Source of the DNA: CAYMRB01 sp964392615
GTDB lineage: Bacteria > Planctomycetota > UBA8108
Direction: 5' to 3'
NCBI GenBank assembly: GCA_964392615.1
Contig: CAYMRB010000108.1
Location: 1-23,844 of the forward strand
Length of the DNA stretch: 23,844 nt
In this document: one piece after another, positions 1-6,440 of the stretch
Layout: the number at the start of each line of letters is the position of its first letter
Numbering within the stretch: position 1 is the stretch's first letter
Position numbers and translations under genes: made by a program
The notes under the pieces: generated by a model
Databases searched by the model: none
The model's input: the letters and a program-made list of their open reading frames with translations, nothing else
What the model was told of the DNA's origin: nothing

Positions 1-43
1 AACGCCTCGCGCGGGTGACCGGGACGGTCGGCGGCGAGGCGTT
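1..43. repeat. Nested inverted repeat upstream of the M24-like gene
   Basis: Bases 1-10 and 34-43 are perfect 10-bp reverse complements (AACGCCTCGC / GCGAGGCGTT). A shorter gacc/ggtc pair (17-20 and 26-29) lies inside. The left arm starts at the first base of the window, so the element may be longer. No T-run follows, so an intrinsic terminator of an upstream gene is possible but unproven. An in-frame TGA at 16-18 could be the end of that gene. Confidence 0.4.
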
Positions 44-60
44 CGACGACCCTTCGGTGC

Positions 61-70
61 AGGGAGAGGA
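61..70 (+). promoter_or_regulatory. Ribosome binding site deciding the start at 78
   Basis: The purine-rich stretch AGGGAGAGGA ends 7 nt before ATG at 78. It supports 78 over an in-frame GTG at 15, and the protein from 78 begins directly with a lipoprotein signal peptide. Confidence 0.7.
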
Positions 71-77
71 CCATTCG

Positions 78-1376
78 ATGCGATCGGGCGTAGGATCGAA
101 TGTCAGGTGGTGGGCGGGGAGCGTTTCCGTCCTGGCCGCGATTCTGACGGCGGTGGGCTGCTCCGGGGTGCGGCCGACGCTGACCTCCGACGACCTGCTG
201 CTCGGCGCAGCTTCCGCCGCGACGCGGTTCGAGGCCGATCCGGTTTCCGAGTCCGGCCGGCGCGACGAAGTTCGCGAGAAGGTTCGGCGCGTGCGGGCGT
301 TCCTCACGTCGCGACCGCTCGATGGCGTTCTGTTGACGCTCGAGACGAACTTCAGCTGGATCACCGGGGGCGGCGAGGACTTCATCGTCCACTCGAATCA
401 GAACGCGCAGGCGAAGGTGCTGATCACGCCCCAGGACCTGGTGCTCCTCGCGAACAACATCGAGGCGCGCCGGCTCGCAGAGGAGCTGGTCAAAGGCCTC
501 GGCTTCACGGTGCTGGAGTTCCCGTTCTGGCAATCCGATCGCGAAGCGGAGCTCATCGCGCGGTTCTGCGGCGACCCCGCCCGCATCGCGACGGACGCGG
601 CGAGCGCGGGGGACATGACGCCGCTGACGAAGCAGGACCTGCTCGACCTCTACTTTCCGCTCACGAAGGCGGAGCTCGCCAAGTACCGCTGGCTCGGCGC
701 CAAGAGCTCTCGCATTCTCGAGGAGATCGCGGAGAGCATCCGGCCTGGCATGACCGAGTTCGACATTCAGTATCTGATCGCGCGCGAGTTCTGGTACTGG
801 GACATCTTCCCGACGGTGAACCTCGCCTCGGTCGACGACCGCGTCCGTCGCTTCAAGCATCCGTTCCCCGAGGGCGAGCGTCTGGACAACTACGTCAACC
901 TGAACATCTGCGTTCGGCGGTGGGGGCTCATCATTTCGGTGAGCCGGCTGCTCTACTTCGGAGAGCCGGACGATGGACTCAAGAAGGCGTGGGAAGTCGG
1001 CGGCAACGCGATGGCCGCCATGCTTCACGTATCCAAGCCGGGAACGACGTTCGGGCGCGTCCTCGAGGCGAACGCCCAGGCGTACGAGCGGGGCGGTCAT
1101 GGCGGCGAGGGGCTCAAGCACCTCCAGGGCGGGCCGATCTTGACCCAGGAGCGCATCTGCCTCCTGCGCGAGTACCCGGATATCGTCATTCGCGACGGGA
1201 TGGCGCTCGCCTACAATCCGACGTGCGCCGGGTCGAAGCACGAGGACACGTTCATCGTCACCGAGGACGGCATCGAGATCCTGACGCCGTGCTTCGACTG
1301 GCCGACGCGCGCGATCGAGATCGACGGCAAGACGTGGCAGGTGCCCGATCTCAAGGTGATCCCGATCGAGGAGTAA
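78..1376 (+). CDS. Lipoprotein with M24 (creatinase/aminopeptidase P) fold, probable non-peptidase homologue
   Basis: The 432-residue product has a lipoprotein signal peptide with lipobox AVGC, giving lipidated Cys28, so it should be anchored outside the cytoplasm. Residues about 65-195 resemble the creatinase N-terminal domain and about 200-405 the M24 'pita-bread' catalytic domain. Aligned by eye to E. coli aminopeptidase P, two metal ligands are kept: His341 (GGHGGEGLKH) and Glu389 (KHEDTFIVTEDG). The two Asp ligands correspond to Asn276 and Ser287, and the first Glu to Asn380 (AYNP instead of the usual EP). Three of five ligands are therefore lost, and dinuclear metal peptidase activity is unlikely. 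A binding or altered-chemistry role is inference. The gene is monocistronic as far as visible, with hairpins on both sides. Confidence 0.85.
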   Translation: MRSGVGSNVRWWAGSVSVLAAILTAVGCSGVRPTLTSDDLLLGAASAATRFEADPVSESGRRDEVREKVRRVRAFLTSRPLDGVLLTLETNFSWITGGGEDFIVHSNQNAQAKVLITPQDLVLLANNIEARRLAEELVKGLGFTVLEFPFWQSDREAELIARFCGDPARIATDAASAGDMTPLTKQDLLDLYFPLTKAELAKYRWLGAKSSRILEEIAESIRPGMTEFDIQYLIAREFWYWDIFPTVNLASVDDRVRRFKHPFPEGERLDNYVNLNICVRRWGLIISVSRLLYFGEPDDGLKKAWEVGGNAMAAMLHVSKPGTTFGRVLEANAQAYERGGHGGEGLKHLQGGPILTQERICLLREYPDIVIRDGMALAYNPTCAGSKHEDTFIVTEDGIEILTPCFDWPTRAIEIDGKTWQVPDLKVIPIEE

Positions 1377-1772
1377 CCGCTCGGCTCAGCCGTCGACGAG
1401 GCTCGCTTTGCGTTGCGGAGTTGAGCCGCCGCGCAGCGGTCGGCTCCAACTCCGCAGGCATGGGCTGCCGGGGGCGGCGGCACGAGCGAACCTGGAAGGC
1501 TGCGTCGCGAGCCTCGAGTCGCGGTCAGCCCATGCCCGCTTATCGGGAGGCAGGGCGCCGTGGGGCTCGGTACGCGTCCGCCGAGCTGAACGGCCAGGGC
1601 GACGAGGTGAGGCCGGCGCCGACCGCCGATTTCCGGGGCTTCCCGGGGCGTCCGGCTCGAGGTTCCGCGATGCCGTAGGACGCCGGCCGATCGCGACGTT
1701 CGGGCGTCGTCAAGGTCGTGACCGCGGTCGACCGATCCATCGATTACCACTCCGAACAAGGAAGGGGTACCC
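1377..1772. other. 396-nt intergenic region with strong hairpins
   Basis: No reading frame here has convincing codon bias or a recognisable protein. The left part holds a strong hairpin (1414-1456) followed directly by an 11-nt inverted repeat pair (1457-1467 and 1526-1536). The right end holds the kinase ribosome binding site AAGGAAGGGG (1758-1767). I see no clear promoter hexamers. Confidence 0.5.
1414..1456. terminator. Large hairpin, possible terminator without U-tract
   Basis: TGCGGAGTTGAGCCG (1414-1428) pairs with CGGCTCCAACTCCGCA (1441-1456) with one bulge, and the centre CCGC-GCA-GCGG forms its own stem. It starts 37 nt after the stop of the M24-like gene. The stem is long and GC-rich, but no T-run follows on either strand, so it may instead be a processed RNA end or a repeat element. 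Confidence 0.45.
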
Positions 1773-2744
1773 ATGGATCCTTTCAGCAGCTGGGAATCGA
1801 GCCGTCGCGACGCGCTGGACGTCTATCTCGAGGACGCCCCGGACGCCGAAACCTCCGTCGTGCCCGCTCGCGCCCGCGCCGGCACCTGCCTCGGCGACTA
1901 CCGGCTCGAAGCCGAGGTCTTCCGCGGCAAGAACTCCTCGATCTTCGCGGCCCTCGACACGGAAACCGGCCGGCGAGTGGCCGTCAAAGTTCTCGGGCCG
2001 GAGCTGGCGATTCACCCCGGGCCTGTCGCGCGATTTCAGAGCGAGGCCGAGATCGCCCGCGCCATCCGTCACCCCGCGGTCGTTCCCGTCTACGGCCTCG
2101 GCTGCGAGGGGGACTTCCACTTCTTCGCTCTCAAGCTCGAGAGCGGCGAGACGCTCGAGCCGCTTCGCGGCGTGCCCATTCACGAGCGGGCGGAGGAGTA
2201 CTACGTCGACATCGCGCGCCGATTCGCGGCGGTCGTCGACGCCGTCGCCGCGCTGCACCAGGTCGGTGTCGTCCACCGCGACATCAAGCCCTCGAACATC
2301 CTGATCGATGCCGAAGGGCTCTTTCTGCTGACCGACTTCGGGTCGGCCCTCGATCCGCGGCGCGGAGATCAGGACCTCGACGAGTGGATCGGCGGCACGC
2401 TGTACTACATGAGTCCCGATCAGATCTCCCCCGGTAGCGATCCCTTCGATCCCGCGGCCGACGTGTACTCGCTGGGCCTGACGCTGTACGAGGTCGTCAC
2501 GGGAGAGCTGGCGTTTCCGGAGTGCGACGATGACGCCCTCGCCCGCTGGAAGCTCACGCACCGCCCGCCCGCGCCGCGCCACGCGAATCGCAACGTGCCG
2601 CCCGGTCTCGAGGCGATCATCCGCCAGGCGATCGATCCGCATCCCATGCTGCGATATCGAGATGCGTGCGTGATGTCGCGCGACCTGCGGCGTTTCGTGT
2701 CACGCAAGCTCGGCAGGTCGCGACGTCACGATCTCGAGTTCTGA
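1773..2744 (+). CDS. Serine/threonine protein kinase (soluble)
   Basis: The 323-residue product is a minimal eukaryotic-type (PknB-like) kinase domain spanning about residues 43-310. Visible motifs are the ATP-anchoring Lys72 in VAVKVL, the alpha-C Glu (residue 91 or 93), the catalytic loop VHRDIKPSN with Asp170 and Asn175, DFG with Asp188, the activation segment end GGTLYYMSPDQ (usually APE or PEQ) and ADVYSLG (229-235). The glycine-rich loop is poor: FRGKNSSIF around residues 50-58 lacks GxGxxG. No transmembrane helix or sensor domain follows, unlike many bacterial kinases, so it is probably cytosolic and needs a partner for input. The start ATG at 1773 follows AAGGAAGGGG. It ends 9 nt before the convergent LOG gene. 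Substrates cannot be read from sequence. Confidence 0.9.
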   Translation: MDPFSSWESSRRDALDVYLEDAPDAETSVVPARARAGTCLGDYRLEAEVFRGKNSSIFAALDTETGRRVAVKVLGPELAIHPGPVARFQSEAEIARAIRHPAVVPVYGLGCEGDFHFFALKLESGETLEPLRGVPIHERAEEYYVDIARRFAAVVDAVAALHQVGVVHRDIKPSNILIDAEGLFLLTDFGSALDPRRGDQDLDEWIGGTLYYMSPDQISPGSDPFDPAADVYSLGLTLYEVVTGELAFPECDDDALARWKLTHRPPAPRHANRNVPPGLEAIIRQAIDPHPMLRYRDACVMSRDLRRFVSRKLGRSRRHDLEF

Positions 2745-2753
2745 CGCTCGAGG

Positions 2754-3314
2754 TCAGGAGACGTTCAGCGCGCGGCTCAGCGTGTCGAAAGCCGCATCGA
2801 TGTCGTCTGCGAACGAGTAGAGCTCGCGCGTCGTTTCGGGCGCGAGGCGGTTGTCGTAGAAGCGCTCGAAGAGCGCGGCCAACGGGTCCCAGAAACCGTT
2901 CGCGTTGACGATCACGATCGGCTTGTCGAAGTAGCCGAGAAGCTTCAAGGTGATGACCTCGAGCATCTCGTCGAGCGTCCCGAACGAGCCCGCGAGGTGG
3001 AGGAATGCGTCTGCGCGCTCGATCATCACGGTCTTGCGCTCGGCCATCCCCGGCGTGACGATGAGCTCGTCGGAGTCCTCGTAGGCCACCTCGGCGGTGC
3101 GCAGGCGCTCGGGGATGACGCCGACGACGCGGCCGCCGCAGTCGTGCACCGAGCGGGCGAGCTCGCCCATCAGGCCGACCGAGCCGCCGCCGTACACCAG
3201 CGTCCAATCGCGCTCGGCGAGGAGCCGACCGGTGGTTCGCGCGTCGCGGAAGAGCTCCGCGGGGGCGTGGTTGCTGGAGGCGCAGAAGACACAGATCGAG
3301 GGGCTCTTGCTCAT
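2754..3314 (-). CDS. LOG family protein (TIGR00730-like Rossmann fold)
   Basis: The 186-residue product matches the LOG/'lysine decarboxylase-like' family. Proven members are cytokinin-activating nucleoside 5'-monophosphate phosphoribohydrolases; many bacterial members are related nucleotide-processing enzymes. Visible features are the N-terminal CVFCASSN, the nucleotide-binding YGGGSVGLMG (41-50), ERK (92-94, containing a conserved Arg) and the family signature region at LAGSFGTLDEM (107-117), with Glu116 kept. The usual PGGxGTxxE reads AGSFGTLDE here, so Pro and one Gly are replaced. ATG at 3314 was chosen because family homology begins there; an in-frame start at 3383 would add a tail that does not look family-like. 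No good Shine-Dalgarno site precedes it. Activity is likely but the signature change leaves doubt. Confidence 0.85.
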   Translation of the reverse strand: MSKSPSICVFCASSNHAPAELFRDARTTGRLLAERDWTLVYGGGSVGLMGELARSVHDCGGRVVGVIPERLRTAEVAYEDSDELIVTPGMAERKTVMIERADAFLHLAGSFGTLDEMLEVITLKLLGYFDKPIVIVNANGFWDPLAALFERFYDNRLAPETTRELYSFADDIDAAFDTLSRALNVS

Positions 3315-3893
3315 GGGGGGATCGGTATATCCGCAGCTCGCAGGCGTGTCCACGGCGGCGTCGGGCGAGCCCCGCTCGCGCACCGACCGGCACGCGCGCC
3401 GATTGGCGCCCTGACATCAGGCTTACGCGGGCGCCGGGAGCCGGTTTGACCGGGCCCGGAACGCAGCGCCGCGAGCCGCGCGGCGGCGTGTGGGTACGGA
3501 AACGCTCCAGAGTGGCGGGGAGCGGGGAAAAAGGTTGAAATCGGCGGACGGCGAGTCGTAAAATCGGGCCATCCTTCCCAGACTCCCGGAATTAAGTCAT
3601 TCCCCCCGAGGTGTTTAGTTAGCTGAATGTCGGCGGCTTAAGCGCTGTGTCCATGTCGTCCTTTTTGTGGCGGCTGGCGGCGGGAAAGGCCACCGGCAGC
3701 ACCGAGGGTGTGGTTGCGGAAGGTCTCACGAGGTCGTGTTTTACGACTTCGGCGTAGGGTGAAGGTCTCGAGTCTCGGTCGCCGTGCCATGGGGCGCGGT
3801 GAGCTGGAGACGAACACCCTGACGCGGAGACTTTCGGCATGGGTCTGTCGACGAGTTTGGGTGCTGGGATCGTAAGCAAGAAAGGTAGAACGA
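3315..3893. other. 579-nt divergent intergenic region / long leader
   Basis: This region separates the minus-strand LOG gene from the plus-strand lipoprotein gene. It has a locally AT-richer stretch at about 3530-3660, a sigma70-like promoter (3535-3564) and small stem-loops at about 3588-3603 (GGAAT/ATTCC) and 3731-3749 (AGGTCGT/ACGACTT). No reading frame looks coding. The right end contains the ribosome binding site AAGAAAGG before ATG 3894. Confidence 0.5.
3535..3564 (+). promoter_or_regulatory. Sigma70-like promoter for the repeat lipoprotein
   Basis: TTGAAA (3535-3540) is a 5/6 match to the -35 consensus and TAAAAT (3559-3564) a 5/6 match to the -10 consensus, with an 18-nt spacer. It would start RNA near 3571, giving a leader of about 320 nt before ATG 3894. 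Confidence 0.5.
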
Positions 3894-5459
3894 ATGGGTA
3901 GCCTCCTTCATCACGGCAGGATTCTGCGCGCTTTCCAGCTCGGGGTCTTGTCTCTGTTTGTCTGCTTCCAGGTTGGCTGCGAGACGAAGAGAAATCCTGG
4001 CGGTATCTCCGCTGCCCAATTCGTCGCGCCTCAGAAGGCCGCAGACGGTCTCCGAGCGTTGACGACGGAGCTCGACCTCCGGATCGCGGCGGGTATTCCC
4101 GACACGCTCGCCGGCTCGAACGTGCTGACGCTGCGCGTTGTGGGCGGCAACCGACTGGCGATCTTCATCAACGCCGGCAACTCGATTGTCAGCGTCGGTC
4201 TCTGTCCGGAGTGTTCGGATTCCACGAGCCGGAGCGACGTCCAGCTGCACTACGATCGCCGCGGCTTCGAAGAGGAGCTCGGGCGACATGTGCCGGGCGT
4301 GGTCGGCGCGCTGATTCAGGTCAGCTCGTTCGTTCCCGCGATGCGCCTTCGCAACGGCTGGGTGCTCTTCTATGAGACGAGCACGGAGTCGCTGGTCGCG
4401 GTGCGCCACGACCCCAACTTCCGCCCTATGACGAACGATGCCAGCCAGAACAAGGGGCGCGGCAATGGCCTGATTCTCAGCTCGGTCATCCAGCGTCAGG
4501 AGATCGCGGCTCAGCTGCTCGGCGATCCTGAGGCGCAGGTCCCGCAGATCACGCGGCTCCACGAGCTCGCGGACGGTCGCGTCCTCGTCATCTTCCAGTC
4601 GGCCGCCACGCAGCTCGAGGACGTCTACGTTCTCGACTTGAGCTTCGAGCAAGAGGTTCTCGACGTCGACTTCGACGAGCCGACCGGCGCCTCGATCCAG
4701 GCCGTCGACATGCTGCGCGGGACGTTCCGCCAGCCCGGTGCCGTCTTCGTCGGCGAGGACCTGATGAAGCAGGCCGCGAATCCGAACCAGATCCCCGGCG
4801 CCGCAACCGAGCTCGTCATCGACGAGTTCCAGCCGGTGTCGATTCCGACGGATGGCTCGGTCCTCCTGTTCGATACGGCGAGCTCGAGCTTCCTCAAGGC
4901 CAGCAACGACGCCGGCGCCGAGACGGTGACCCGCATCGTCACGGCCGTCGACCTGGTCATGGCCGTCGGCGCTCCGGCGCCTTACCGAATCGGCACCTCC
5001 TGGATGCATCCGACGCGGACGGAGCTGGTGTTCGTCGAGGAACAGAACGACGTGATTCTGGGCCTGGACTACGAGGCCAACACGCTGCGCGTGGTGGCGG
5101 ACAATAACACGGTGAAGAGCCCGCGAGATCCGCGGCTCGCGGCGGGAACGATCATCGCGCCGGGTGGTGAGCTGCCGGTGTTCCTCGGGTCGGAGAACGA
5201 CATCCGCGAGAATCGCCTGCTCTTCGATACCTCCCGCGACCAGCTTCTCAGCCTGAACTACGAGGCCGGCCAGCTCGTCGTGACCACGAAGGCGGTCGAC
5301 TACTTCGAGGTGAACTCGAACACGATCGCAGAGTACTCGTTCATCTTCAGCTTCGGATCCGACGGCGGTACGGAGCACCTGCGAGTCTGGGATTCCGCCA
5401 GCTTCTCGCTCTACGAACTGCGTCTGGGATATACTACGCTTCCCGTCGTCACTCGGTGA
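3894..5459 (+). CDS. Repeat-containing lipoprotein, possible beta-propeller
   Basis: I do not recognise this 521-residue protein. It has a lipoprotein signal peptide with lipobox QVGC and lipidated Cys29. The rest shows recurring beta-rich units with the pattern hydrophobic-rich strand, short turn, 'L-x-L-hydrophobic strand'. The cores lie near residues 87-101, 156-170, 229-248, 322-335, 377-400, 441-463 and 482-508; the clearest pair is VILGLDYEANTLRVV with LLSLNYEAGQLVVT. Seven irregularly spaced units would suit a propeller. Cys104 and Cys107 (CPEC) may form a disulfide. The start ATG 3894 has AAGAAAGG about 7 nt upstream, while the likely promoter is 330 nt away. It is the last gene before the assembly gap. 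Surface binding or scaffold is a guess from location and fold. Confidence 0.75.
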   Translation: MGSLLHHGRILRAFQLGVLSLFVCFQVGCETKRNPGGISAAQFVAPQKAADGLRALTTELDLRIAAGIPDTLAGSNVLTLRVVGGNRLAIFINAGNSIVSVGLCPECSDSTSRSDVQLHYDRRGFEEELGRHVPGVVGALIQVSSFVPAMRLRNGWVLFYETSTESLVAVRHDPNFRPMTNDASQNKGRGNGLILSSVIQRQEIAAQLLGDPEAQVPQITRLHELADGRVLVIFQSAATQLEDVYVLDLSFEQEVLDVDFDEPTGASIQAVDMLRGTFRQPGAVFVGEDLMKQAANPNQIPGAATELVIDEFQPVSIPTDGSVLLFDTASSSFLKASNDAGAETVTRIVTAVDLVMAVGAPAPYRIGTSWMHPTRTELVFVEEQNDVILGLDYEANTLRVVADNNTVKSPRDPRLAAGTIIAPGGELPVFLGSENDIRENRLLFDTSRDQLLSLNYEAGQLVVTTKAVDYFEVNSNTIAEYSFIFSFGSDGGTEHLRVWDSASFSLYELRLGYTTLPVVTR

Positions 5460-5503
5460 CGCGGCGGGCCGAGGGCTCCCAGCGATAGAACGGCCAAACG
5501 CGC

Positions 5504-5519
5504 CCGCCCCAAAGGGCGG
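5504..5519. terminator. Possible terminator hairpin left of the assembly gap
   Basis: CCGCCC (5504-5509) pairs with GGGCGG (5514-5519) across the loop CAAA, 45 nt after the lipoprotein stop. No T-run follows; the assembly gap starts 19 nt later. Confidence 0.3.
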
Positions 5520-5538
5520 CCCAGCGCGCGGGTTTGCA

Positions 5539-5548
5539 NNNNNNNNNN
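5539..5548. other. Assembly gap (10 Ns)
   Basis: Ten undetermined bases join two contigs; the true distance is unknown. The left flank carries GCGCGCGGG and the right flank CCCGCGCGC, so the break sits between inverted GC-rich arms. Sequence, possibly including a promoter or a gene, may be missing between the lipoprotein and the CMD-Rieske gene. Confidence 0.95.
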
Positions 5549-5629
5549 ACACCGCCCGCGCGCGCCGGCCGAATCGGGGGCGCGAGAGGCCGTTTTGCAT
5601 CCGTCTCAGAGCCGAGGAGTTCGAAGAGA

Positions 5630-6403
5630 ATGGGAAAGCCGAAGGGGGAGTCCCGCGGTTTGGCCTTTCTGGGCCAGGCGCGACCCGACGCGACGCGTCA
5701 CCTGATGAGCTTCTTCCGCGAGTCGGGACGCCACCTCGAGCCGAAGACTCGATTCCTGATCTCGATCGTTACGAAGGTGATCAACCTCTCGCCGCGCGGG
5801 GTCGAGCAGTACGTGAAGCGGGCGCTCGACGCGGGCGCGACGCCGGACGAGATCGTCGACGCGATCCTGTGTTCGTATCCGTGCGCAGGCCTGACGCGCG
5901 TGGTCGACGCGCTCGACGTGATCCTCGACCTCGACCTGCCCGGCTTCGCGGAGCTGGCGCATGCCGCCGAGGCAGCGGAGACGGCGACGGCGCCCGCCGC
6001 GCCGCCGGCAGGCGGCGTCGGGGCGCGGACCGAGGTGTCTGAGCAGCCGGTCTCTCTGGCGGACGACCGCGAGCCGACGGAGGTGGATTCTGTTCCAGCG
6101 CCGGACTGGATCGAGATCGGCCGCCTCGACGAGCTCGACGGAGGCCGGCTCGAGGTGCGCGCGGCGGATCGCGATCTGGCCGTCTTCGTGGTCGATGGCG
6201 AGGTCCGCGTCATCGACAATCTCTGTCCGCATCGCGGTGCGCCGCTCGCCGGCGGAACGGTCGACGATGGCGTCGTCACGTGTCCGCTCCACCGCTGGCA
6301 GTTCGATCTCGCCACGGGCGTCTCGCCCGACCATCCCGGTGCCCAGGTCGGCACCTATGAGGTGCGCGTGGAGGACGACGGGCGCATCCTCGCGCACATC
6401 TGA
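5630..6403 (+). CDS. CMD (AhpD-like) domain fused to a Rieske [2Fe-2S] domain
   Basis: The 257-residue product joins two domains. Residues about 15-110 resemble the helical carboxymuconolactone decarboxylase/AhpD-like fold (AGATPDEIVDAIL). Its cysteines are Cys81 and Cys85 (CSYPC), not the CxxC plus His of AhpD peroxidase partners, so that redox chemistry is not indicated. After an Ala/Pro/Glu-rich linker (about 110-157), residues 158-257 form a Rieske ferredoxin of the small NirD/biphenyl-dioxygenase type with complete ligands: CPH (Cys199, His201) and CPLH (Cys218, His221). There is no signal peptide, so it is cytosolic. ATG 5630 follows GAGGAG (5614-5619); an upstream start would run through the Ns. 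It is the first gene of a probable operon with the Fe-ADH 37 nt downstream and may supply electrons. Confidence 0.88.
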   Translation: MGKPKGESRGLAFLGQARPDATRHLMSFFRESGRHLEPKTRFLISIVTKVINLSPRGVEQYVKRALDAGATPDEIVDAILCSYPCAGLTRVVDALDVILDLDLPGFAELAHAAEAAETATAPAAPPAGGVGARTEVSEQPVSLADDREPTEVDSVPAPDWIEIGRLDELDGGRLEVRAADRDLAVFVVDGEVRVIDNLCPHRGAPLAGGTVDDGVVTCPLHRWQFDLATGVSPDHPGAQVGTYEVRVEDDGRILAHI

Positions 6404-6440
6404 GCTCTCCGTCGCACACTGACGACGAGGCCGGAGAACG

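Noticed and set aside
15..77. N-terminal extension of the M24-like protein from GTG 15
   Set aside because: The extension would bury the lipoprotein signal peptide, and a good ribosome binding site precedes ATG 78.
1211..1774. Minus-strand frame of 187 codons over the gene end and intergenic region
   Set aside because: Low-complexity Arg/Ser/Pro-rich product, no ribosome binding site, and it overlaps the M24-like gene antisense.
3571..3893. Riboswitch in the long leader
   Set aside because: I could not match any known riboswitch core; only small, ordinary stem-loops are visible.
3741..5600. Long minus-strand frame across the lipoprotein gene and the gap
   Set aside because: It runs through the Ns and is Arg/Glu/Asp-rich as expected for an antisense shadow of a high-GC gene.
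5534..5629. Upstream start of the CMD-Rieske gene
   Set aside because: It would read through the N gap; ATG 5630 has a ribosome binding site and a normal family N-terminus.
5870..5884. AhpD-type CxxC peroxidase centre in the CMD domain
   Set aside because: The spacing is CxxxC (Cys81, Cys85) and no His follows at the expected place.
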